Source: Ramlibacter cellulosilyticus
Lineage (GTDB): Bacteria > Pseudomonadota > Gammaproteobacteria > Burkholderiales > Burkholderiaceae_C
Assembly: GCF_014297465.1 (NCBI RefSeq)
Contig: NZ_JACORT010000001.1
Location: forward strand, 62,001 to 126,000
Reading direction: 5' to 3'
DNA length: 64,000 nucleotides
The notes under the pieces are model-generated. The model ran no database searches, was not told the origin of the DNA, and saw only the letters and a program-made list of their open reading frames with translations. Below, piece after piece: positions 33,401-39,968 of this stretch (its first letter is position 1; each line of letters begins with the position of its first letter). Both the position numbers and the translations under genes were made by a program.

Positions 33401-36400
33401 CGCGCGTCGAAGGTGTTCTTCGACGCGAGGCGCAGGCCGCCGTCGTTCGCCGGCTGCAGGGTCTGCACGACGAAGGTCTGGTAGTCCGGATCGAAGGCAA
33501 AGCTGGTCGTCGCTCCGGAAGGATCCGTCTCGGCGATGGGGTTGCCATGCGCGTCGTACGCATAGGTGGTGGCGAGCCAGGTGTCGCCCACGTCGTGCCA
33601 CTCGGACTTGGAGAGCCTCTGCCCGTTCGGGTCGTAAGTGCAGCGCTCCGCCGAGAGCACCGTGGCGCCGCCGGCGTCCGCGCAGCGGCGGCTCTGCGTG
33701 TGCAGGCCGAGCAGCCAGGTGCCCGCGTCGTTGCTGTAGTCGTCCAGCGTGTAGAGCGGTGCGGGCAGGCCGCTGCCCGTCTCCGCGAGCACGGTGCGGT
33801 TGCCGTAGTCGTCGTACCGGAGGGACTGGCTTTCGCTGCGGTCCGGTGTCGGCTGGCCGGGGCTGAAGTAGCTGGTGGCTGCCTGCGCGAGCTGCACTGC
33901 GGCGACCGGCACGCCCGGCCAGGGTGCGGGTGCGCGACTGTCATAGGTGTTGACGGTGGACACCAGCTGCACCCCGTCGGCCGTGAGGATGTTCTTGCGC
34001 AAGGCCATGCCGGTGAGCGGGAAGTCCTGCCCGTACTCCGTGTACGTGGCGGCACCCGCGTCCACGTCGAGCTCGTGGATCGCGGCATAGCCCAGCCAGC
34101 CGCGGCCCCGCAGGTCGAGGAGCGCACCCGTGTAGAAGCGCTGGAAGTCGTAGCGCGTGCCGGCACCTTCGTCGAGCGTGTGCGAGGCCACCACGTACTT
34201 CGGGAAGTCCACGCTGCGGGTCGCGCGGGCCGTGCCGGCGCTGGCGGCCTGCAGGCCGCCGGCGGGATCGAGCACGCACGTGGAGTCCGGCACGTGCCCC
34301 GTGAGCACCCCCACCGCGTCCACGCGCGACGGCGTCGCCTCGGAGCGGCGGTACACCGTGCGATCGGTGAGTGGCTTGTAGTCCATGGAGACGACGCCCT
34401 GGAGACCGTTCGTGATCGCGACGACGAGGTCGGGATACGGCCCGGCCGGCGGCGCGCAGGTCAGGCGCAGCGTCGTGGAGCCCGCCGCATAGACGAGGCC
34501 CGTCTTCCCCTTGCCCGCGAGGTCCAGCGGCAGCAGGCCCCCGCCGCCCGTGAGGCCGGCGAGCGCCTGGTAGACGCCGGACTGCAGCTGGTACGCGCCA
34601 CCGTCGAACGCGAGCACGTCCAGCCGCACGCTCGCGTCCCCCGACACGACCACCAGCTCGCACACGCCGTCGCCGTCGACGTCCATCGGCAGCAAGGTGC
34701 CGCCGTAGGCCAGCGGGAACTTCTGCGGCTGGCCGCCGTTCTGCAGCTCGAACGACTTGCCGTTGGAAGCGAGGGTGTAGAGCAGCAGCGACTGGTCGAA
34801 CGCATCCTGCGTGGCGTAGACGAGGTCGCCGAGGCCGTCGCCGTTGACGTCGAAGGGCACGAACGAGCCGCCGCCCGTGAGCGGCAGCGGCGTGGCCAGG
34901 GGCGGCGCATCCTGCTCCTGCAGGCCCTGGCCCCAGGTCGAGAGGAAGAGCACGGTCTGCACGTTGGACGCTGCGTCGGGGAAGGCGTAGACCACGTCGC
35001 ACAGTCCGTCGCCGTTGAAATCCATCGGGATGAACGAGCCACCGGGCGCCTGGTTGGACACCGTGCAGGGGCCGAGGGTGAACGCCGTGCCGGTGGAGAG
35101 CAGCTCCTGCAACTGGATGCGCATGCCGTCCGGGCTGCTGGCGTACACGAGGTCGACGAGGCCGTCGCCGTTGACGTCCATCGGCAGCAGCTGTCCGCCG
35201 AAGACCAGTCCCTCGGGTCCGGCGCCGTTCACGGTGCCCGTGACCGCGAGCTTCCAGCCGCCGGGGGATGCCGGGTCCGCGACGGCGGCGAAGATCGTGA
35301 GGCCGAGGTCGTAGCCGTCCGAGGCGCCGTAGACGAGCTCGATGCAGCCGTCCGCATTCACGTCCATCGGTAGCGCGATGCCGTCCTGGAACGTGAGCTG
35401 CGGCACCTGCAGCGTCACGGGGTCGGAGAACGTGGTCCCCTGGTTCACGAAGAGGGTCAGCGTCAGCGCACCGGTGGCGCTCTCGGCGACGTACACCATG
35501 TCGACGAGTCCGTCGCCGTTGACGTCCATGGGCAGCAACTGGCCACCGGCGGTGACGGACACCGAGGGCAGCGGCTGCGCGTCGGCGAAGATGCCCGCGT
35601 TGCCGTCCTGCCAGGTGAAGGTGAGCGGCGGCAAGGCCTTGCCCTGGCCGTCGGCTTCGGTGACGGAGACCAGCTGGCTGCGTCCGGTCGCGGCACCAGT
35701 GGCATACGCAAGCGAATAGGTCCGCACGGCCTGATCGTCCAGCCAGGTGGACACCGCCGCCAGTCGCTGCGCATAGGCGATGCGCACGCCACCCACGTAG
35801 CGCGGCATGACGTCGGGACGCGGCTCGTACGCGAAGGTCACCGCGCGCCGCGCCTGCAGCGCCGGATGGGACGTGTAGGCGATGCGGTCGGGGTAGCAGG
35901 CGCCATTGGCGGCATCCTGCTTGTAGGTGACCACGAGTGCGTTGCCGAGCCGGTCGGTCACGCGGCTCAGCGCCCATACGCGGATCGTCGGGTCGTCCGG
36001 CGATGCGGCGAGCCGCGCATCGGGCGTGCCGCCGTATTCGAGGATGCGGCCGTCGCGCTCGAACACGCGGAAGCCGTCGGGGCCGCTGCGGCCCGGCGTC
36101 GGCGCCTCGTAGACGGGAACCACCTTCCGCCAGGACTCGATCTCCGTGTGGTACACGGCGTCGGGCGCGCCGTACGCACCTTGCACCGGCTGCAGCCGCC
36201 CGCCGTCGAGGACGAAGCGGTCCCCGTCGTCGAAACGCACGGTGCCGGTGTAGCCGTCCTGGGCCACCGTCGCGGCGCAGCGCGTGATGTGCGACAGGCC
36301 ACGCAGGTTCCATCCGTTGCCGATGAGGCTGTCCGCGGAACCCGCGCCACTCAGGTAGTCGAGCGACAGCGAGGGCTGCATGCGCGCAGTCCCCGGTGGC

Positions 36401-36495
36401 ACCTGGATGGGAATGGAGAACGCAGCGCTGCCGCCGGCCTCCACGCTGAAGTCACCCTGCGTCGTACCGACGTATTGCGGATCCGCCATGTTCAC
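30439..36495 (-). CDS. SpvB/VCBS/RHS-repeat polymorphic-toxin-type protein (TcB-TcC-like fusion), 2018 aa
   Basis: Order of parts: a SpvB-like N-terminal domain (about 10-300; GGSAAFSIPIQVPPGTARMQ, LSGAGSADSLIGNGWNL). Seven VCBS/FG-GAP-like repeats follow (about 320-670), each near LPMDVNGDGLVDLVY, the last degenerate. A TcB-like middle follows, then many YD/RHS repeats (about 960-1640; YDALGRIVQTTQSRG, YDANGRTTQRTW). The RHS core lies near 1700-1755 (FTGKELDATGLYYFQSRYYD) with DPSGH at its end. A variable tip of about 260 residues follows. This matches fused TcB-TcC subunits, where the RHS shell encloses a cleaved toxic tip. The tip is Gly-rich and hydrophobic, then basic, with no toxin family I recognise. 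No signal peptide and no TcA partner. Confidence 0.85.
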   Translation of the reverse strand: MNMADPQYVGTTQGDFSVEAGGSAAFSIPIQVPPGTARMQPSLSLDYLSGAGSADSLIGNGWNLRGLSHITRCAATVAQDGYTGTVRFDDGDRFVLDGGRLQPVQGAYGAPDAVYHTEIESWRKVVPVYEAPTPGRSGPDGFRVFERDGRILEYGGTPDARLAASPDDPTIRVWALSRVTDRLGNALVVTYKQDAANGACYPDRIAYTSHPALQARRAVTFAYEPRPDVMPRYVGGVRIAYAQRLAAVSTWLDDQAVRTYSLAYATGAATGRSQLVSVTEADGQGKALPPLTFTWQDGNAGIFADAQPLPSVSVTAGGQLLPMDVNGDGLVDMVYVAESATGALTLTLFVNQGTTFSDPVTLQVPQLTFQDGIALPMDVNADGCIELVYGASDGYDLGLTIFAAVADPASPGGWKLAVTGTVNGAGPEGLVFGGQLLPMDVNGDGLVDLVYASSPDGMRIQLQELLSTGTAFTLGPCTVSNQAPGGSFIPMDFNGDGLCDVVYAFPDAASNVQTVLFLSTWGQGLQEQDAPPLATPLPLTGGGSFVPFDVNGDGLGDLVYATQDAFDQSLLLYTLASNGKSFELQNGGQPQKFPLAYGGTLLPMDVDGDGVCELVVVSGDASVRLDVLAFDGGAYQLQSGVYQALAGLTGGGGLLPLDLAGKGKTGLVYAAGSTTLRLTCAPPAGPYPDLVVAITNGLQGVVSMDYKPLTDRTVYRRSEATPSRVDAVGVLTGHVPDSTCVLDPAGGLQAASAGTARATRSVDFPKYVVASHTLDEGAGTRYDFQRFYTGALLDLRGRGWLGYAAIHELDVDAGAATYTEYGQDFPLTGMALRKNILTADGVQLVSTVNTYDSRAPAPWPGVPVAAVQLAQAATSYFSPGQPTPDRSESQSLRYDDYGNRTVLAETGSGLPAPLYTLDDYSNDAGTWLLGLHTQSRRCADAGGATVLSAERCTYDPNGQRLSKSEWHDVGDTWLATTYAYDAHGNPIAETDPSGATTSFAFDPDYQTFVVQTLQPANDGGLRLASKNTFDARFGVRTSATDANGVKSAMVFDGLGRQTELQGPDPAGALVSLATYAWIVVDGQAYAETRKRADWAGEQWLWTRERLDGFGRKVDSLAPGPEGSRTVRVDRTLDSRNQCASETLPYFDGDAPATITRELDALGRVVRVQRPAEGGPATTTITWTATDTAVQVEAAGTPLARKTVFTFGGFGGKQWIVSRTGPDGGVTTYAYDALRRLVGITDPGGVVSARTYDALGRIVQTTQSRGAKVYQSATHVFDDVHRAVRSSDAAGDTVTVKRDALHRVVLQAASSPAGDYETAYAYDSAEGYGLGRLASVADSRGSYAYAYGYDACGNETMTTLSLEGRSYTTRRAYLPDQRLAQVVMPDGAVQQNDWFAGGAWAAASLLDAGALTAGVSWSGYTAFGSASSAASTNDCKEATSYDALGQLVAQRIAAPDGRAVVDDTYARDTLDQLLAITDASGAGQSRAFTYDAAGRLAGATGPFPQQAYAYDAAGNMVRKGDVDFSYDGQQVVQGTVAGQPVFSATYDANGRTTQRTWQGTASSCTFDAENRLLAAGDHSFVYDHAGRRLVKRAPGHTTFYVSENFERTEFADGAAQRTRRVVGPYGIAVASTIVEAGAPPPTAGVPAPGTFYLHSDHVNSTTVLTDAAGGVAARAIYMPYGEVVAVSGTDAFRHKFTGKELDATGLYYFQSRYYDPVTGRFTSADDRAGGGLFATDALNMYAYVGNNPVSRIDPSGHSWQDMVAQMFISTVAVAVGAFVTPFSGAVGGMLVGAGIGGLVYDVTEIAHGRGNEQDHNQWGGWAAQFGVGAATGLVTGGIGRFFSRVLSELPAPENVGWDSTWFSARWARAAWAQDARAAIAGWSWGGRVALAGGMGAVNGAVGGVLMQVMQNGVTHKSAEHGLGMAALIGGIFGGIGGSVSRGVLEKYGVRPPPAAIDFDAPPRARANGMVLGDARRYLPTNAPLMSPDAMVAGMKMASGKIWVAAGRGIMWGCNDDLPW

Positions 36496-36713
36496 CCCTT
36501 GCGCACGGCGTGGGCCGGGCGCGTTCTTTTTGGCAATCAGGCGTCGCTGAACGCGTACGGCTATGCGTGGAGGAACTTTGCGGACTTCGTACCTGTTCGC
36601 TGCACAAACTTTACGAAATGCTGTTTACAAAGGCGCGGGCGCGAACAATAGCAGCGGGTTCGCCGAGTTCAATGAGGATTTTCTTTACGCGGATGCCCTG
36701 CAGATGGGATCCC
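36496..36713. other. Relatively A+T-rich leader upstream of the RHS operon
   Basis: No gene seen. From about 36530 to 36710 the A+T content is well above the surroundings, with runs such as TTCTTTTTGG and TTTACGAAATGCTG. This is the only place for the RHS operon promoter, which would read on the minus strand, but I cannot fix -35 and -10 boxes. Confidence 0.4.
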
Positions 36714-36765
36714 GTAGGGTGGCGGCCGCCCGCGGCCGGCAGGTGAGCGCGAGCGAACCCCACCG
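36714..36765 (+). repeat. GTAG hairpin element (REP-like), single copy
   Basis: Begins GTAGGGTGGC, ends GAGCGAACCCCACCG, with an inner stem GGCCGC-CC-GCGGCC. The outer GGTGG pairs with CCACC near the end. Same family as the elements at 41985, 42222 and 49703; the inner stem sequence differs but stays complementary. Lies between the DUF4148-like gene and the RHS leader. Confidence 0.75.
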
Positions 36766-36778
36766 TTTCGACGTTCCG

Positions 36779-37162
36779 TCAACGCGCTCCCGCCATCATC
36801 GTCCGCTCGCTGCGCATGCCGGTGCGCGCCAGGTAGGCCGACCCGCTGTCCTCCGCCGTGAGGCCCCGCACCTCGTCGCGCGAGGCGATGAACGCGTCGC
36901 GCACCTGCTCGCGCGTGATCGCCGAGCGCGCCTGCATCATCGCGGGCTGCTGCTGGATCCATTCCGCGCCGAAGCTGGTGAGCTCCCCGCGGTGCGCCAG
37001 CACTTCCGCCTTCACCGCGCTGCGGCTCAGGGTGCCCGCGATCGGCCGGATGTCCTGGATGGGGCCTTCGGCGTGCGCGTTGCCGATCATGAAGGTCGCG
37101 GCGATCGCGGCGGCGGCGACGGAACCGACGAAGGAAAGCGTGGACGTGGTGCGCTGGTGCAT
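36779..37162 (-). CDS. DUF4148-like small exported protein with EDSGSAYL motif, 127 aa
   Basis: The signal peptide MHQRTTSTLSFVGSVAAAAIAATFMIGNAHA precedes EGP. The mature part is helical (SRSAVKAEVLAHRGELTSFG; REQVRDAFIASRDEVRG) and ends with TAEDSGSAYLARTG. The same EDSGSAYL motif follows a similar helix in the protein at 59181-59540. Comamonadaceae genomes carry many such exported peptides of unknown function (DUF4148-type). GGAG precedes the ATG at 37162. Periplasmic; single gene unit. Confidence 0.7.
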   Translation of the reverse strand: MHQRTTSTLSFVGSVAAAAIAATFMIGNAHAEGPIQDIRPIAGTLSRSAVKAEVLAHRGELTSFGAEWIQQQPAMMQARSAITREQVRDAFIASRDEVRGLTAEDSGSAYLARTGMRSERTMMAGAR

Positions 37163-37277
37163 GGTGCTTCTCCGGTGAGTGTTGGGGGTCGTGGTGCGAG
37201 GCTTCCTGCTTCGCCCACGTCCCGACTTACGGGTGGAGAAATCGAACGGATGCAATGCGTAGCGCGTTCGCGCGAGC

Positions 37278-38003
37278 TCACCACAACTTCGCGCAGGTTC
37301 CCGTGAAGAGCGTCACGGACGGCGTGGTCGGGTTGGGCTCGGTTTCCGCCGTGACCACCAGTCGCGAGACCCGCGACAGCAGCTTCTCGGAGGTGTCGGG
37401 CATCTCGTGGGTCTCCGATCCGCGCATGGGGATGGTCCCCAGCATGAACGGCGCCCCGTCCGCAGGCACCGCCCACAACACGAGCCGGCCCGCGGCCGGC
37501 TCCGCGATCGGCCCCAGCACCTTGAGCGTCATGGTGCGCCCGTGCCGCAGCGAACTCACCAGCAGCTTCGCATTGCCCTGCGCATCGGTGAGCAGGCCGA
37601 CGTAGCTTTGCGGCAGCTTCTGCCCCATGCGCATCGCGACCTGGTCGGGCGTGAACAGCAGCGAGGGCAGGGCGAAGAGCAGGGCGGCGGCGAGCGTGCC
37701 GCCGGCGAGGACGCCGAGTGCGCCCACGCCGGCTGGCATCCACCACCGCGCACGCTGCTGTCCGGACGCGCTTCGAGGCCGCGTGTGCTGCGCGATGCCC
37801 TGCCACACGCGGTGCGGCGGTGGCACCGGCGGCACCGAAGCGGCAAGGCGGTTCAGGCGCGCCTCCCATCCTCCCACCGCGAGCTGCACGTCCGCGCGGT
37901 CGCGGTGCAGCCGCTCGAAGCGGCGCCGCGCGCGCTGCGAGAGCGTGCCCAGCACGTAGGCGGCCGCGAGGCGGTCCACCAGTTCCGGCTGCGCGTACCT
38001 CAC
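37278..38003 (-). CDS. RskA-type anti-sigma factor, 241 aa
   Basis: Begins at a GTG overlapping the sigma-factor stop (GTGA). The N-terminal cytoplasmic anti-sigma domain holds PELVDRLAAAYVLGTLSQRARRRFERL, the hallmark LAAxYVLGTLS helix of RskA/anti-sigma-K proteins. One membrane helix follows at about 105-130 (GVLAGGTLAAALLFALPSLLF). The periplasmic RskA C-terminal domain follows (SYVGLLTDAQGNAKLLVSSL; RLVLWAVPADGAPFMLGTIP; SRLVVTAETEPNPTTPS). It should bind the co-encoded ECF sigma factor and release it on a signal, usually by proteolysis or redox change. Confidence 0.88.
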   Translation of the reverse strand: MRYAQPELVDRLAAAYVLGTLSQRARRRFERLHRDRADVQLAVGGWEARLNRLAASVPPVPPPHRVWQGIAQHTRPRSASGQQRARWWMPAGVGALGVLAGGTLAAALLFALPSLLFTPDQVAMRMGQKLPQSYVGLLTDAQGNAKLLVSSLRHGRTMTLKVLGPIAEPAAGRLVLWAVPADGAPFMLGTIPMRGSETHEMPDTSEKLLSRVSRLVVTAETEPNPTTPSVTLFTGTCAKLW

Positions 38004-38596
38004 GCGCCGGCTCCCTGCGGCTGCAGGCAGTCGCGCAGCTTCTCGAGCCCGCGGCGGATCCACGCCTTCACCGACCCGAGCGGCACGCCCATCTGCAAGG
38101 CCACCTCCGTGTGCGACAGGCCCTGGTAGTAGGCGAGCGCGAGGCTCTGGCGGTGCGTGCCTTGCAGCGCCTCCATGCAGCGCTCGATGCGCAGCGACTC
38201 GGTGGCGGCGCTGAACAGCTCCAGCGCGCTGGGCGAGGCCGCCTGCGTGAAACCGTCGGCCTCCTCCTCGTCGTCGAACGCATCGAGTTCGGTCTCGGGC
38301 ATGCGCGTGCGCGCTCGCAGCGCGTCGAGTGCCTTGTTGCGCACGATGGTGATCAGCCAGGTCATGGGCTGGATGGGCTGGCCGCCGATCTCGCCGCGGA
38401 AGTTGCCGGCGTTCTTCCACACGCTGACGAAGGCTTCCTGCAGCACCTCCTCCGCGGACTGGCTCCGGCCGAGGATGCGCACGGCCACGCCGAACAGGTG
38501 CGCGCTGGTGCGCGCGTAGATCTCGGAGAACGCGTCATGGTCGCCCCGCCCCGCGGCGGAGAGCAGTTCCTCGAGCGTCGGAGCGGACGCGCCCAT
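38000..38596 (-). CDS. ECF sigma-70 factor (SigK/RpoE-like), 198 aa
   Basis: Sigma region 2 spans about residues 15-90 (DAFSEIYARTSAHLFGVAVR; SAEEVLQEAFVSVWKNAGNF; PMTWLITIVRNKALDALR). An acidic linker (AFDDEEEAD) follows, then region 4 near the end (SLALAYYQGLSHTEVALQMG; GSVKAWIRRGLEKLRDCL). I start at the ATG 38596 because a TTGCCC-N16-TATACT promoter ends 7 nt upstream, making a leaderless message likely; in-frame ATGs further upstream exist. Translationally coupled with its RskA-like anti-sigma. Neighbouring genes do not reveal the regulon. Confidence 0.88.
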   Translation of the reverse strand: MGASAPTLEELLSAAGRGDHDAFSEIYARTSAHLFGVAVRILGRSQSAEEVLQEAFVSVWKNAGNFRGEIGGQPIQPMTWLITIVRNKALDALRARTRMPETELDAFDDEEEADGFTQAASPSALELFSAATESLRIERCMEALQGTHRQSLALAYYQGLSHTEVALQMGVPLGSVKAWIRRGLEKLRDCLQPQGAGA

Positions 38597-38603
38597 GCGG
38601 TCC

Positions 38604-38631
38604 AGTATAGGCAGCGGTCCGGCAAGGGCAA
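38604..38631 (-). promoter_or_regulatory. Candidate promoter of the sigma/anti-sigma pair
   Basis: On the minus strand TTGCCC (38626-38631) and TATACT (38604-38609) are separated by 16 nt. The predicted transcript start falls at about 38597, next to the ATG at 38596. Autoregulation by the ECF factor itself would need a different box, which I do not see. Confidence 0.4.
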
Positions 38632-38660
38632 GCGCGCGCATGGCGCCGCCGCGCACCTCG

Positions 38661-39029
38661 CTAGTGCAGCACGTGCCCGCCCTGCGACAGGAGCAACCGG
38701 CACTTCACGGCCAGTGCTTCGACGCACGCGAGGTGGTCCCCGACTTCCGCGGCCACGTCCAGCGGTTCGCCGCGGGTCATGCGCCACAGGTTGTGCATCA
38801 GCTCCGTGTGCGAAATCATGACCATGACCCACTGCACTGACAGCGGCGGGATGGCGGCGGCCAGGCTGCGCATGCGGTCCATCGCCTGGCCGGGTTCGCC
38901 GAACATCACGACGTCCTGGCGCGCCTGCCATTCGTCCGCCAGCCCCTGCACGAGGGATGCGTACGCGTGCAGCTCGGCCACCAGTTGCAGGAGGATCGCG
39001 TTCAGTTCGGGACGATGGTTGCGTGACAT
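38661..39029 (-). CDS. Helical hypothetical protein, 122 aa
   Basis: Almost wholly helical, no signal peptide: MSRNHRPELNAILLQLVAEL, MDRMRSLAAAIPPLSVQWVM, MISHTELMHNLWRM, then LACVEALAVKCRLLL. Its layout (LLQLVAELHAYASLVQGL, later ISHTELM) resembles the 138-residue protein at 52983-53399 (AFQLIAALDLYRTDLDAL, IGHSELV), so the two may be distant paralogs. Function unknown. Divergent from the kinase-KaiC-receiver operon. Confidence 0.55.
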   Translation of the reverse strand: MSRNHRPELNAILLQLVAELHAYASLVQGLADEWQARQDVVMFGEPGQAMDRMRSLAAAIPPLSVQWVMVMISHTELMHNLWRMTRGEPLDVAAEVGDHLACVEALAVKCRLLLSQGGHVLH

Positions 39030-39170
39030 GCGTGTGCTCTTGAGCGAGTGTACGGACGAACCGTCGCTGCGCAAGGGGCAAGGGTCCCTCTGTACGGATG
39101 CGTACACAAGGCCTCGACGAGCACTTTCGTGCGCGTTCCGGTATCCGGGGTATGCTGGCCCGATCCCCCC

Positions 39171-39968
39171 GTGCCACCCCTCGCCACCCTCGTGCAGCAC
39201 GCAAGCGATAGCGATCTCCTGTCCCGCCTGCGGCAAGCCGAGGAGGCGGTGCGCGCGCGGGACGACTTCCTCGCGGTCGCGGCGCACGAACTGCGTTCGC
39301 CCCTGAACGCGCTCGCGTTGCGGCTCGCGGCGCTCGAGCGCCTGGCCGCGCGCAGCAACGATGCAGCCTTGCAGCAGGGCCTGGAACGTGCCGGGCGCAG
39401 CGTCCAGCGCTATGTGGCGCGGGCGCTCGTGCTGCTGGACGTCAGCCGCCTGCACGCCGGCGCGACGGTTCCGGCGCCGACGCGCGTGCGCGCCGCGGCG
39501 CTGGTGCGCGACGTGGTGGACGCCTATGCGGACGAGGCGGCGTTCCACGGTGCGACGCTGCGCGCGGTCGCGGCCGACGAGGACCTCGTGGGCACGTGGG
39601 ATGCGCACATGGTTGAACAGATCCTGGGCAACCTCGTGGGCAATGCCATCAAGTACGGCGGCGGCACGCCGGTGGAGGTGCGTGTCGCGCGCGTGGCGCC
39701 CGACAGCGCGTGCTTCGAGGTGGCCGACCGCGGACCCGGCATCGCGCCGGAAGACCGCGCCAGGATCTTCGGGAAGTTCGAGCGCGTGGTGTCCACGTCG
39801 CGCGACCGGGCCGGTTTCGGCCTCGGGCTGTGGATCGTGGGGCGCATGGTCGCCGCCCATGGCGGCACGATCGACGTCTCGGAGAACCCCGGGGGCGGCG
39901 CGCTGTTTCGCGTGCTGCTCCCCCTGCACGCGCCGCAACCACCGCACCGACAGGACGAGAACAAGTGA
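39171..39968 (+). CDS. Soluble sensor histidine kinase, first gene of KaiC operon, 265 aa
   Basis: No membrane segment. A short N-terminal coiled segment (SRLRQAEEAVRARDDFLA) leads into HisKA with the phospho-acceptor in VAAHELRSPLNALALRL. The HATPase has N box NLVGNAIKYGGG, DRGPGIAPEDRARIFGKFER, and G box GFGLGLWIVGRMVAAHGG. It has no sensory domain, so input must come from a partner, possibly the KaiC-like ATPase whose GTG overlaps its stop (GTGA). The start is uncertain: GTG at 39171 or 39192. Confidence 0.8.
   Translation: MPPLATLVQHASDSDLLSRLRQAEEAVRARDDFLAVAAHELRSPLNALALRLAALERLAARSNDAALQQGLERAGRSVQRYVARALVLLDVSRLHAGATVPAPTRVRAAALVRDVVDAYADEAAFHGATLRAVAADEDLVGTWDAHMVEQILGNLVGNAIKYGGGTPVEVRVARVAPDSACFEVADRGPGIAPEDRARIFGKFERVVSTSRDRAGFGLGLWIVGRMVAAHGGTIDVSENPGGGALFRVLLPLHAPQPPHRQDENK

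Noticed and set aside
29416..35373. 1985-codon open frame on the + strand opposite the RHS gene
   Set aside because: It is antisense to a gene with clear repeated domains; its translation is Arg/Ala/Gly/Val-rich without motifs, a usual by-product of high G+C in the opposite strand.
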